DNA of 64,000 nucleotides from Lytechinus pictus (GCF_037042905.1 NC_087257.1:18305001-18369000); one strand, 5' to 3'; counted from the stretch's first letter, positions 10,901 through 21,389 are shown. Made by a program: numbers and translations. Notes: a model not told the origin generated them from the letters alone.

Positions 10901-13900
10901 ATTATTGTTGTGAGTCGCCGTGTCGACTGTCCTGGACTGAAAAACAACATTGCCGATCTTTGCTGGGCAGCCTGGGCTAGCTTGCGCGCGCTGAGCTGCG
11001 GCTCCGATCTGAGGAGTTAATTGCGCAATGCTTTCAATTTCGAGATCAGAGCGGACCCATTTTGTGGTACAAAGTCACCCCAAAAAACATTTTCTCTCCG
11101 GAATAAAAGGCGAATTTGCAAATTGTAAGTAAATTCACTCTAGGCTAGGTTAGTAGTTGGTATATATTTTCCTGATTTGAGCCTGTATAGTGTGGGGATT
11201 GCAGAAATAATTTTCATTTTTCAAAGATAAATTGACTTGCGGGTTAAAACCCGACGGGTCAGCGGGTCCCGCTTGCAAATTATTGGATTATACGGGACGG
11301 TACGGTTCGGGTTTTCACTTGCGGGTTACAACATTAGTTACTCAAAAGACTGTGCCTGTTTAAGTGTAGAAGTTGCATTTAATTTTAATATACATAATTT
11401 AACTTTGGGCTAACTGTATTATCAAAAGAGAAGAGAGGAGACAAATCCCAAAGTGTCAATTGATAACATGTGTTTATAAGACAATGATATATATATCATT
11501 TGATGAAAAAGCAACATCAAGTAACTAGCATATTTCAAATGTATGTATGTACAATTTTGGGAAGGTTAACATCCTGCAAACCAGGTTTTATAGTCAATAA
11601 CATGAGGTATTTCAAAGGTAGGTCCTCATATTCTGTTTTCCACCTACCTTCTCTACAGTTATTTAGACCCTTGTTCGGTCCACTTGGTTGAAATCCTCCA
11701 CCTGTGTTTGACCCAAGACCAGAAATATCCCTTAGGCAAGGCCTCTTTATCTCCTCAGCACACTTGACAACACTTGGAGTGGGCTTAGATGACACAGGAT
11801 GGCATCTTTTGGTTGTTACAGGTAACACTGCCGATGATGATGATGAGGAAAAAGTTGATGTACATGTAGTATCCGCCGAAGAAATTGGTGGTGAATGTTT
11901 CTTTGGCGGAGAGACCTGAGCCATTGCAGGATCCTTAGGGTGAGGCGAGATGGACAAAGAAGATGATTCTACCCCATTAAAGTTTTTAGACTGTGCTGCC
12001 CGTCTCTCTCCTGTTGGTCCATTTTTTGTAATATTTAGTCCGGGTTTCGCATCACCTGCACTGAGTTGAGAATCCATTAGCAGCACATCTTCCTCATCCT
12101 CAAGCATTTCCTCCCATATTCCTGCATCATCATCCTCTAGGTATTTATCTGTATCCATGGCAACTACATCTGGTACATCACTTGACCCAAGTCCATCGTC
12201 ATCTTCGCCTCTCCTCCCTGTTGCAGAGCCCATGCCAGCGACAGGAGATGATCTTTGTTCATTTCCAGGTGATTCTTCCTCGGATGGACGCTTCTTGGTC
12301 GTTGTCCGTCCAGAGTGTTTCCTGGTTCTCTTTGGTGTCTTCTGGCTGCCTGGTCTGCTGTTGCTCTCACCAGGGAAAACCTGTATCAGGTTACTAGGTG
12401 TGATGTTCAGGTAATGGTTGCGCTGGGATGGGCTCAGGACTCCAACCTAATTATTGAATACAAAAAGTGATTAGGTCTTGTAATTCAAAATATTGACTAT
12501 TTCATATGTGGCAACATCTATGAGGCTTTGTAGACCATCTATCTATCCATCCATCCATCCGTCTACATGTATATCTCTATCAGTCCACCTATCCATCTAC
12601 CTATCAACCAGGGGCCGCGGAACTGGGGGGGGGGGCTTCAGCCCCCCCCCCCCACTTTTTTCCAAAACCGTGTACAAAAACGTAAAAATGACCATATGAT
12701 TGTGATTTTTAGCACGGTAAGCCCCCCACTTTTGGCTCAGCCCCCCCACTTTGAAAACCGTTCCGCGGCCCCTGTCGACATGTATCTACCTATAAACATC
12801 ATATATCTATCTATCCGTCCATCCGTCCGTCTGTCCATCCATCCTTCTAATTTATCTGCACTAATAAATCTATCTAATTATCTATTAATCACACAGTCAC
12901 CCTTCAAGTCCTGGACTAACCTGTCTAAGGACCAGAACAGAGCCGGGTCTAAGGTCCCCCTGGTACTCCTCAATCAGCCTCCGATGAATCGTCCCCTGCA
13001 TCTCCCCGCTGGGATCACAGAGGTTGACGCTGGCATCGCTGCTGTTGAGGGAGATGGTCTTGATCATCACACACAGGTGGTTTACCTTGTTCTTTGTCAG
13101 CTGCTTTAGGCTTGCCTTGAGGGAAAAAAAATGAGGTTAAATTACAGATACCTGTACCAGGGCTCCACACTAACCCTTTTTTTCTACTGGTCCAACCTGT
13201 TCATGTCGTACCAGTAGATACCCAGTTTTTCAATTATTTACCGGTCCAAACCTAAATTTCACTGGTCCCCTAAATAAAGAAAAACATATAAAGCCTTGTT
13301 TATTTTGCTGTTTTTTATTGCCCCCCCCCCCAAAAAAAAAGAAAAAATTACTAACAAACAGTACGCACATACACACACACACAACATAATTCATGAGAAC
13401 CATTTCTCAATTTGGAAAGCCATGTTTTAGGATGCCAAAGCCATTTTTATTATGTACTAAAGAGGAGAAAATATCATTTATATTAATAGTTTGATATATT
13501 TTTTACTGCTCATGTCAGACCAGTAAATCTGGCTATTTCTGAAAAGTTACTGGCCCGACAGCAATCTTTACTGGTCTGGGACCGTCGGACCAGTGCCAGT
13601 GTCGCGCACTGCCTGTACATGTTGTTCACTTCATATATCAACGGTTTCAGACTTGCCTAGACCAAAAATATCAAGGTTATATACAAAACGGATGTGTCAC
13701 TTTGTTTTCTGTCAGCTGCTTTAGGCTTGCCTTGACAATAAGTAAATAAGAGAGACGGTGTCAACATCTCCACGCATGAAATCTGGGGGGGGGGATAACA
13801 GGTTGTAATGTGAAAATAAATTGCAAGACTGGCATGTGGAATATAATGCATCACTGCAATGGTAAGATCACGCTATGAGGAAGTGCGCTGATGCATATAG

Positions 13901-16900
13901 ATCGATTAGATTACAGGTCAAATATCATGTGCATGTCGGAACTAAGGCATAACTTTTAGTCTGACTCAACTGTTTTTTAAACACACCCTGATATTCCACA
14001 TATTAAGAGTCTGATTAGTACCATAGCACTCCCACTACCTAGATGGTTCCTGGGATTTTCTGTGAGATGGAGGGAGGGGGGGGGGGGGTAAATTGCCAAT
14101 TCTTCTACTGCAAACTCATCCACTCACCACATGGTCTACTTTTACTCTAGTCTAATGCAATTCCGTCTATCAACATTTCGTCTATCAACCATATGGTCCA
14201 TTATCCATTTGGTCTAATCATCACTTCATCTAATCACCATTTCGTCTCTGACCATTTTGTATCATAACCAGTAGGTCTAATATCCATTCTATTTTCATTA
14301 TTTTGCACAATTTAACACTTGGTTCAATTAGACCAAATGGTATATGGACTAAATGGCATTAGACTAATGAAAGTAGACCATGTGGTGAATGGACAAAGTG
14401 ATGGTAGACCAAATGATAGTAGACGAGTTGGCAATTGGACGAATTTGCATTAGACGAATAGGAAACAAACCAGGGGAGGTACATGTATGTAGTTATTCAT
14501 TGGGATTTTAAAAAACAAAACAAACCACAGACTGTTAAGTCGGGTGAATGTATAAAAGGCAATATATAATAATTATAAGCAATAACTGAAATGTGACAAG
14601 AAAATAACTATTACATATATCATACATAAGTAAAATGAGAGAAAACTAGAAGAGAAAAATGGAATCAAAGTAAAAGGGAAAAGTGTAGAAAAGGAAAACA
14701 AGTGTATGAGAAAGAAAATGAAAGTAAGGAAAATAAAGGAGAAGAAATATGAAGAGGAAAAAAAAGGGGAAAGGGAAAAAGGAAAAACATCAACAAGGAA
14801 AGTGAAAAACTAGTGAAACTAGAAATTTGACGTCTCCAAAGGACACAGATGCCCCCGCTTAACGCAATCAGAAATTCATTTACTATGATTGAACTTAATA
14901 TCGTGCAGAAACCAATATGCATATATATAATGAATAAATTTAGACTTTTGACCTTAAGACTCACCCTTTCAAAGGACCCCATGGAAGGACAGCGGCATTA
15001 TGTTAATACCGTTGAAATGGGCAATCCTCCATATTTCATTTGACGATTTTTCTTTTTCTTCTTGTAATTTGATTATGTATATAATTTGTTTTATATGGAA
15101 ATAAATACAAACAATACAAATAAACAAACAACCCTTTCCATATTTATTTCTGACAGAAGATATGACAGTCAGGTCATTTGATGTGACCTGACTGTATTTT
15201 GGTGTCATCTACCAAGACACCAAACATTTTTAAAATCAGTTGAATATTTCGTAAGTTATCACGTGGAAACCGATTCGCATATTTAATGAGCTGTGACCTT
15301 TGACCTGCGGACTCCGAATTCGAACTTAGCCTGTATTTTGGTGTCATCTACCTACACACCAAAATTTTTTTTAATCAATCAAACATTTTTTAGTTAGTGA
15401 GGGGGGGGGGCGGATGGACAGGGGCATAAAACCCCAGGAGAAATGGGGGGTGAATAAAAAGGCTGGAGGTTTGTGTCTTTCTTTCCAATCACAACACTGT
15501 CCCTTTAAAACATTCTTACCTTTCTAATGACAAGGTTAATATTGTTCTGTTGGAGGATCGATGATGGATCCCCATCTTTTATGCCAAGTTCTGCCTTCAT
15601 CCTAAACCAGGCCCCGTGCTCAAAATCACCAACATCAGTAACCTCCTCACTTGACTCCTGCAAAAAAAAAGGTTAGAAAGAGTGAGCTGCTGCCGTTGCT
15701 TGACCATGTTAATCACTGTGGCATGTTTGGTGCTGGCCCAGAGCAAGCTTGAAAACTGCTTTAATTTTCGCAAATTTTCATAATAAAATGGTTGCCCCGA
15801 TTACCATGAAATGCAATTCAACATAAATGCCACTTGTGGTAACAATCTAAAAATTAATGCAAATAGAATCCGATAAGTTGACCACCAACTGTTTGTAAAT
15901 ATAAATAAAAATATGTGCTACATTATTCTGGGAGTAAATGTGTAATTGCTTAGAAATGACAAAATAAGCACGGCATTCCAGCAAAGTATCTGTTTTTTCT
16001 CCAAGCAATTACAAGTATAATTCACTGTCCCATGTGTTTTTTATGTGTTGGTGGTTTTCAGCATGATAATTTTCAGCTTAGTTTTCATGATTTCTTGGAG
16101 TAAGGTACATGAATCAGATCTATATCCATGAATATGGTGACAATTATTCTAAAGACTTTCCCATTAAATCATTGTTTGCTGACATAACAGGCAATTAGCT
16201 TTAATGCAGTGTGAATAATTTTGAACTATGTTCACAGTAAGACGGTAATCAGCACATTATTTGCCAGAGTAAAACGGATTTCAACAAGCACTAGGAGAGG
16301 TTCATAATAACTGACCTCTGCTTCCTGAGATAATTCTTCTTCTTCAACCTTTTTCTTGAGAGCAGCTGCTGCATCTTTCAGCTTCTGACCAGGACTCTGT
16401 TTAAAAGGACGCCAGAATGAAGAGAAAAGTAAAATATAATATTCTGTGAAAATTAAATCATTATGCCAGTACAGAAGGAAAGTTTGGCTAAACTACATGT
16501 ACCAATTCTCTACATAATCAAGTACATAAGCACATATCATGATATCCACAGTAACTTAAAGTACAGTTGGTTTTGGATGCAAAGTTCTTGTAATCAATCT
16601 GCCTATGGGAACTGAGTGGTCCATGTACAAAGTCTAAGAGAATTACAGGAATGTGAGCATCATACACTGATATTTCACACATCTACCTGAAGAAGGAATT
16701 TGTGGGGACTTCAACATTTTATGGAGAGATTAGATGGAGAAAATGATGAACTAAATTTTCATACCAGCTTAGGGAGCAATCCAGCAGGTCCTGGAAATTT
16801 CCTGGTCCCACCATGGACAGAACCTGTTCCAGGACTGGGACCCGATCCTTTGCAAAGCTGGGCCACTCTGGGTGTCAAGACTGGTCGGGAAGGTTGACCT

Positions 16901-19900
16901 GGTGTGGACTGTCTCTGATTAAGAGGTGGTCTATTCAAGGAAGGATGTTGTCTCTGGGCATGGCCGACAACAGGAGTTCGCGGTTGTTGGGCGTGTCCGG
17001 CTACCGGGGTGTGTTGCCGATGAGCGTGTCCTGCAACGGGAGTGTGATATCTTTGGGGTTGTCCCCTCCCTGGAAAGTTCTTGCCTCTCCCGTACATAGC
17101 AGGAGTTGCGGCTGCACTTCCTGGAGCTGTCCTAAGACTACTAGTGTCATATTGCAGGTCATGCCTACGGGGTGGAGGGGTTTGATTATAAGATGAAACA
17201 CCTCTACCTCTACTGTGGTTATTATATCCTAGATTGGCATTACATCCTGACCCTGTACTTGGAGACTGTCCTACATTATGTCTCACTTGCATATTTGCAC
17301 ATGATTGTCTTTCTTGGGAGGCACTCGCAGAGGCGGGTGTGTTCATGGATGACCTATTGTTGGTTCTGTAGTTTAATGATTCATAAGGCATTGAGCCAAC
17401 CCTGGAAGACAAAGGAGTTTGAGGTGTTTTATTAATTGTTTGCGGTACGCCCTTTTGATGAGGGGTACATGGTCTTTGAGGGGGAGATGTCATCACTGGC
17501 TTCCTAACACTCCCAGGACTTTGTTCAGGTGTTCTAGGTGTACTTTGAGTAACAGTTCCACGGGCACCTTGGACAGCATCTGATCTTGACATCTGGGGTC
17601 TACTGTTCTGCAAAGTCGAACCTGTTGGGCGCAACTGCCCAAGGCTTTTATGGCTAACACTCATGCTTGCTGAAGTAGGCTCTTTAAATTCATCAAGGGA
17701 AGTATCCAGAGTGCTGCAAGACCCACTTCCAAAGTTTGTCTTATCACAAGCTGCCTTTGACATTGTGTTCACAGGAGTAACTGGGTTAAATCGCTTTGAA
17801 TTTAACTGTCTCAAATTCGCCAATGGAGATGGAATCTTTGCCATGCTTTGAGGAAGTTTATTACTGTTCACATTTGGCATTGGATTCACAGGATCTTTCC
17901 TACTTGAAGTGAGCTTATTCCTATTTTCTTGGACCAAACCTTTATTTCTATTCCAATCGACACCGATCCTTTCTCCAGTACTGATAGGGAGGACTCCTTG
18001 CTTACAGCTACCAACGGATGGCGGCAATGGAATTTCAGGTGAAGTTTTACTTTTGAAGGAAAACTTTCTTCCTTCTCCTCCAGGAGTTCTTGCCTGAGGT
18101 ACAACTGCTGTTGCAGTCCTTGCAGGCATAGAGGGTACAGTCGTGTGGGTCTTGCTGAAGGTGTTTTGTTGGTGTCCAGGATGGGACATAGTTTGCTTGT
18201 GCTTGGAGACCGCATTTTCCACTTTATCTGCCTGCTCTAGTTCCTCTAAAAAGCTCTGTATTAAAGGAAAGAGAAGTCATAACCAGCCACTTATTAACAT
18301 TATAGCATAAGCCACATATTTTTGGTTTTCTGGAGTATTAGCAGATACGAACCAATAGCGCCATCTCGAGTCCTCAACTACTCATACCTGGCCAGTTTTC
18401 TGACCCATAATGCTAGTGTAGTCTAGAAATATAGACCCACTTGAATGATAACATGCTAATTAACTACTCAATATACCGCAATAATTATGTTACCAAGTAG
18501 CAAAACAATTACTTTTCCTCTCATATGTCAATTTATTCTCTGTTGTATTATTAGATATCTGAAAATGTATATTTTTAGACTTATGTATTTATAACACACA
18601 GTCAACTAGAGACCACAAACAGTTCACTCCTCCTTTAAAGGGGAATGAAACCTTTGGAACAAGTAGGCTTGTGTCGAAACAGAAAAATCAAAGAATAAGA
18701 ACAAAGCAAGTCTGAGAAAAATCAGACAAATAATGAGAAAGTTATGAGCATTTGAATATTGCAATCACTAATGCTTTGGAGATCCTCCCATTGGTAATGC
18801 GACAAGGATAAGTGATGTCACATGTGAACAACTTTCCCTTTGATGGACTAAAAAAATACCCTCAAAATATCTCTTTTTGCTTTTTCTTATGGTGGTACAA
18901 ACTCTTTATCCATGATGTATTCTTTAAAAATCTGTATTACATGCCCTCCTATAGTGATGATCTACTGATAGATGTGATAAAAGAGGCAGTTTAAGTGAAA
19001 TATATACTAAAGTAATGGGAGAGTTGTTCACAAGTGACATCACACATCTTTGTCGCATTGCCAATTTGAGAATCTCCATAGCATTAGTGATCGCAATATT
19101 CAAATGCTCAAATTTCTCATTATTTGTCTGATTTTTCTCAAACTTTTGTTGATCTGTTTCTTTGATTTTTCTGTTTTCACACAAGCTATCTTGTTCCAAA
19201 GGTTTCATTCTCCTTTAAAGAGAAACAGTGATTACCAAAGAAGTATTCACTCTTAGCCTTATGAATAATTAAAAACATCAATAAACCAATCAATTAAATG
19301 GCACTAAAGACACAACACCTAAAGGCGACCGCACACCTTATGATTGGTCTGCGACCCGATTTTGGAATAAAATGTAGTAGAATTTGGTGCTAATATTGAG
19401 ACTTGGAATATATTACTGTGTAATGTTCTATTAAAATCATTGTGCGAATACCTATGTTCAAATCTGTGACTATGCTATCATCCTTCTTAGAATAAAAGCG
19501 AATTTAATATATAGTCGTAATGACGTCATAGCAGTCGTACGATTGGCTACGATTTGAAACTAATTTGACCTTTACTCCAAAATAAAGGCTTGCAATCTTT
19601 CAAAATGGTTATATTAGTATTCTTTCAATTACTTTTAACCTCAAATAAAATGATATGTTCCATTCACATTTTCAGAAAATGAGCAAAATGCGATTTGTTC
19701 CAAAATCGGATCGCGATCAGTCGTAAGGTGTGCGGTGGCCTAGCACTTACAGAATATTATCATCCTAGTCATCAAATTACATCAGTTTTGCTGCATACAA
19801 ATGTTGTATGCTCTAATAATTTAATTGCTTATTATCATTATCAACTCCTACATGTGCAGGAATATTCACACCAAACCCTGTAATGCATGGGACAGAACCA

Positions 19901-20174
19901 CTGTCCCATTTCACTTACACACATTTGACTGATGTGCTCCTTATTCAAGAACGACTAAAATCAAGAATTTTCTTTATCTTTAGACCAACTCAATGCATAT
20001 TTTTTTAAAGATGGATGTCCTCTAGTGAACAAAGGTTTTAAATACTTTTCACTTGATTCAAAATGACTTAAACAAATTTTAATGAACTCATGTTTATTCA
20101 TGAAGTACTCTGTTTCTACTTACATCACTGCTAAACAGGTCATCTTCATCCAGCTGAAAGAGATGGTCAGAGCC
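7878..20174 (-). CDS. HROB: HROB homologue (homologous recombination OB-fold protein / MCM8IP), seven coding exons
   Basis: Joined exons 20174-20124, 18255-16765, 16396-16316, 15657-15520, 13115-12921, 12446-11648 and 7933-7878 give about 936 residues, lacking only the first few codons. All junctions are GT-AG and keep phase. Landmarks: an N-terminal acidic block (HLFQLDEDD, then FLEELEQ); a long Ser/Thr/Pro/Gln-rich disordered region; the conserved RKFPGPAGLLP motif at the end of exon 3; an AWFRMKAELGI block; and the OB-fold with MIKTIS, DPSGEMQGTIHR, LRPGSVLVLRQVGVLSP and RNHYLNITP. The acidic tail ends LLDGLEDELFDDF like vertebrate HROB. In vertebrates HROB binds the MCM8-MCM9 helicase and recruits it to interstrand crosslinks and recombination intermediates; mouse mutants fail in meiosis. 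It is longer than the ~650-residue human protein because of the disordered regions. The initiator exon is unlocated and probably encodes only a handful of residues. Confidence 0.92.
8060..8744. mobile_element. 685-bp foldback element rich in AGCAATTGCT
   Basis: Perfect or near-perfect 28-30 bp inverted ends (GGGTCAGATGC and 'gcatctgaccc' outermost) are flanked by a 3-bp ATT direct repeat. The interior is packed with 'agcaattgct' and 'agcaaaagc' phrases in both orientations, so it could fold along much of its length. It lies in the last HROB intron. Confidence 0.8.
9049..11340. mobile_element. 2.3-kb transposon with 8-bp target duplication
   Basis: Inverted ends TAATGTTGTAACCCGC (left) and TAACTAATGTTGTAACCCGC (right, reverse complement) are bracketed by identical CTCAAAAG octamers at 9041-9048 and 11341-11348. 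Inner regions (about 9360-9490 versus 10660-10790) are also imperfect inverted repeats. No intact transposase is visible, so it is non-autonomous. An 8-bp duplication is typical of hAT, P or Merlin elements; the termini do not decide which. Confidence 0.85.
10391..10527. repeat. Long palindrome with ~49-bp arms
   Basis: Arms start 'gctcaacca' and end 'tggttgagc', with 'cctcgagcgatgttcgtgc' mirrored by 'gcacgaacatcgctcgagg' and a short spacer at about 10442-10475. Only a few mismatches. Nested inside the 9049-11340 transposon; either a separate foldback insertion or its internal hairpin. Confidence 0.85.
11648..12446 (-). CDS. HROB: HROB exon with OB-fold end and acidic C-terminal region
   Basis: The acceptor 'aattag' joins in phase 0 to give VGVLSPSQRNHYLNITPSN, the last conserved OB segment. 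A Lys/Arg-rich stretch (TPKRTRKH, TTKKR) that may act as a nuclear localisation signal follows, then an Asp/Glu-rich segment and a Ser-rich segment. Donor GAAG|gtaggt leaves phase 1, which fits the final exon. Confidence 0.9.
12490..12860. repeat. (TATC/TCCA)n microsatellite split by an insertion
   Basis: Tetranucleotide runs 'ctatccatccatcc' lie on both sides (12535-12608 and 12775-12850) of the short element at 12609-12774. Located in the intron between two HROB OB-fold exons. Confidence 0.85.
12609..12774. mobile_element. 166-bp MITE, CAGGGGCCGCGGAA family, copy 1
   Basis: Ends CAGGGGCCGCGGAA and TTCCGCGGCCCCTG are perfect inverted repeats. The interior has C/G runs and 'ccgtgtacaaaaa', also seen at 61390-61553. 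Flanking pentamers TCAAC and TCGAC differ at one base and may be the target duplication. Confidence 0.85.
12921..13115 (-). CDS. HROB: HROB OB-fold exon (65 codons)
   Basis: Acceptor 'cctcaag', donor CAG|gttagt, phase 0. Encodes ASLKQLTKNKV, VMIKTIS, DPSGEMQGTIHRRL and LRPGSVLVLRQ, the most conserved part of the family and the core strands of the OB-fold. Confidence 0.95.
13158..13611. mobile_element. hAT-like element with 7-8 bp target duplication
   Basis: Left end CAGGGCTCCACACTAA, right end reverse complement CAGTGCGCGACACTGG. Identical CCTGTAC repeats flank it (13151-13157 and 13612-13618; 7 of 8 if extended). The interior repeats 'tactggtc' and 'gaccagta' phrases in opposite orientations. 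Inserted in the intron upstream of the HROB OB-fold exon. Confidence 0.75.
13689..13730 (-). pseudogene. Duplicated stub of the HROB OB-fold exon
   Basis: About 42 bp repeat the 5' end of the real exon (13115-13074), including 'tcaag' before it, with 26 identical bases at the intron-exon boundary. It reads ASLKQLTENKV then THPFCI and a stop, so it cannot replace the real exon. Only the exon start is present; the remaining OB-fold codons are absent. Confidence 0.75.
14087..14473. mobile_element. Self-complementary phrase-repeat element, copy 1
   Basis: The first half is built of loosely repeated ~18-nt phrases with GGTCTAAT/CATTTCGTC, the second half of their complements such as 'attagaccaaatggt'. 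Ends resemble TGGTTTATTTCCAAT inverted. A second copy is at 57450-57865. No protein is encoded. Confidence 0.75.
14640..14815. repeat. Purine-rich (A/G) tract
   Basis: About 175 bp of nearly pure A and G on the plus strand ('gaaaatgaaagtaagg'-like). An open frame on the complement is composition-driven (Phe/Ser/Leu) and not called as a gene. Confidence 0.8.
14816..15440. repeat. Degenerate dispersed repeat with 'gtgacctttgacct' motif
   Basis: Two copies of 'ctgtattttggtgtcatctacc' (about 15191 and 15331), each followed by 'acaccaaa' and an AT stretch, plus 'gtgacctttgacctg'. Looks like an old dispersed repeat; ends not defined. Confidence 0.5.
15520..15657 (-). CDS. HROB: HROB exon preceding the OB-fold (46 codons)
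   Basis: Acceptor 'tttgcag', donor AAG|gtaaga, phase 0. The block GAWFRMKAELGI and the end NINLVIRK align with human GPWLTMKSTLGL and VMVLRK just before the OB-fold. Confidence 0.9.
16316..16396 (-). CDS. HROB: HROB exon, Lys/Glu-rich (27 codons)
   Basis: Acceptor 'taaacag', donor GAG|gtcagt, phase 0 both sides. Encodes SPGQKLKDAAAALKKK followed by an acidic run; probably a short helix linking the FPGPAG motif to the OB-fold region. Confidence 0.85.
16765..18255 (-). CDS. HROB: HROB large disordered-region exon (497 codons)
   Basis: Acceptor 'aatacag' at 18256 and donor CTG|gtatga at 16764. The peptide starts SFLEELEQADKVENA and ends RKFPGPAGLLPKL, the latter matching the conserved RRFPGPAGILP block of vertebrate HROB, a good candidate for a partner-binding linear motif. 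Between them is a Ser/Thr/Pro/Gln/Asn-rich stretch with no folded domain. Near 16930-17050 three 12-residue repeats (TPVAGHAHRQH-like) occur. Confidence 0.9.
18639..19214. mobile_element. TTAA-flanked foldback MITE, AGGGGAATGAAACC family, copy 1
   Basis: Ends AGGGGAATGAAACCTTTGGAAC and its inverse (GTTCCAAAGGTTTCATTCTCCT) are bracketed by TTAA (18635-18638 and 19215-19218). Long subterminal inverted repeats of nearly 200 bp each include 'gtgatgtcacatgtgaacaac'. It sits in a HROB intron; overlapping ORFs are inverted-repeat noise. TTAA duplications are typical of Kolobok and piggyBac elements. Confidence 0.9.
19319..19742. mobile_element. MITE with GGCGACCGCACACCTTA ends
   Basis: Left 'taaaggcgaccgcacacctta' and right 'taaggtgtgcggtggccta' are imperfect inverted ends; 'cgattttggaa' and 'ttccaaaatcgg' extend the pairing. 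About 420 bp, internally AT-rich, in the first visible HROB intron. Confidence 0.8.
20124..20174 (-). CDS. HROB: HROB second coding exon (17 codons)
   Basis: Acceptor 'gatgtag' and donor GAT|gtaagt bound a 51-bp phase-0 exon reading GSDHLFQLDEDDLFSSD. It aligns with the N-terminal KLFAVEEE-type segment of vertebrate HROB. The peptide has no ATG, so an upstream start exon must exist at a coordinate above 20174. Confidence 0.8.
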
Positions 20175-20205
20175 CTACATCAGGAAATAGAGAGATGGAG
20201 CATGC

Positions 20206-20285
20206 AGGAACAGAGCAAGAGAGAGAGCGAGAGAGGCAAGAGAGAGTGAGGGAGAATGGGGGAGAGAGAGAGAGAGAGAGACGGA
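20206..20285. repeat. (GA)n-rich microsatellite
   Basis: Runs of 'gagagag' just upstream of HROB exon 2 on the minus strand, where they make a long CT tract. Confidence 0.85.
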
Positions 20286-20816
20286 AAATGTAAAAATATA
20301 CCATACATTTTATAAAGCCAAATTTTATACTTTTCCTGAAATTTACAATGTAAGTATTGAAGATAAGAAAATGTCATGGAATTTATACATAAAATAAAAA
20401 ATTCAGGAATGTTAAGTCTGATAAAATCTAAAAATTCAGGAACTTAAGTCTGATAATATCATAAAAAAGAAATCATTTGTATATTTTGTCCCACAATGGC
20501 CCAACCTGCTCGAGGGTAGAGTCCTATTTCATTTATCGGCTTCTCTTGGCACAAAAATCCATTCCGACAAAGTTGTTTTTAAATTTCGAATAAAAATGTA
20601 AAAAATCAAGTACCGTAAGCAAAATGCTGAAAAAAAAAGTTTAAAAAAGTGAAACGTAAAGATGAAAATAAAACTATGTGTACGCTTTTGAAAATAAGAA
20701 ATCAAATTTTATAACTTTACTATTCATCATTACATAACGGTTCTGAATAGAAGATTGCTGCATGCGCGAGACACAATGCTTTTTGTTCATGCATGACGAT
20801 GAGATGGGGAGTCCAG

Positions 20817-21087
20817 GGCCCGTATTCCATAAACGAGATAAGCTTTTTGCTTAAGTTTGAGCAATTTGTCTTAGCATTTTGCTTGTCTAAGAAATCTTCC
20901 CTAAGGATATTCTATAAACTTTAAGACATTTGTCTCAAGTCAGAGGATATGGCTAAGCCAAAGTCTCAAATTTTATGACGTCATGATAAAATTGCAACGT
21001 CGCGCAACTTTTGTCGAGCTGCTCCGCGGTAAAAAATCTATGCGTTTTATGTGTTAAAGCAAAGATCGCATCATAAGAAATATCAAG
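20817..21087. repeat. Half of a 'gggcccgtattccataaacg' repeat
   Basis: The start resembles the ends of foldback elements of the 'cgtttcataaa' class, followed by 'ttaag/cttag' phrases. No matching right end is seen nearby, so it is probably truncated or part of the adjacent transposon-derived block. Confidence 0.4.
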
Positions 21088-21389
21088 ATGGAGGCTGAGA
21101 AAAAAGAAAGGCCAATTACACTGAAGGAGAGAAAATTACGCTAATAGCAGAAATAAGAGAAAGGGAAGAGATCTTGAGATTTCTTACCATTTATGGAAAA
21201 TATTTGATAGATTACCATGAATACCCAAGATTAGGGTGTCTGGAGAAAAAAATTATTTTTCTTATTTCAAGAAAATATCACATTTTCTTTGTGAATTTGA
21301 AGAGAAATGACCTTCAGACTGACAGAAATGTAACATTTTTGAAAAAAATCCAATTATTGGCTGCAAAAAAGAAGAATGAAATTAGGTAA
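21088..21389 (+). pseudogene. Frameshifted Myb/SANT-like DNA-binding fragment
   Basis: ATG at 21088 opens MEAEKKERP, then the sense continues one frame over as NYTEGEKITLIAEIREREEILR (from 21114), the pattern of a Myb/SANT-like helix that starts many Harbinger-type and MSANTD-like proteins. The shift falls after A-rich homopolymers. The following 200 bp remain open (ending TAA at 21387) but match nothing I recognise. Likely a decayed transposon or host-gene copy in the HROB 5' region. The rest of the domain is missing or unrecognisable. Confidence 0.45.

Noticed and set aside
12567..13109. 180-codon plus-strand frame
   Set aside because: Runs through a microsatellite, a MITE and the antisense of the HROB OB-fold exon.
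18924..19256. Opposing 94- and 68-codon frames
   Set aside because: They lie in the inverted arm of a TTAA foldback element; the same frame recurs at 52743 in the other copy.
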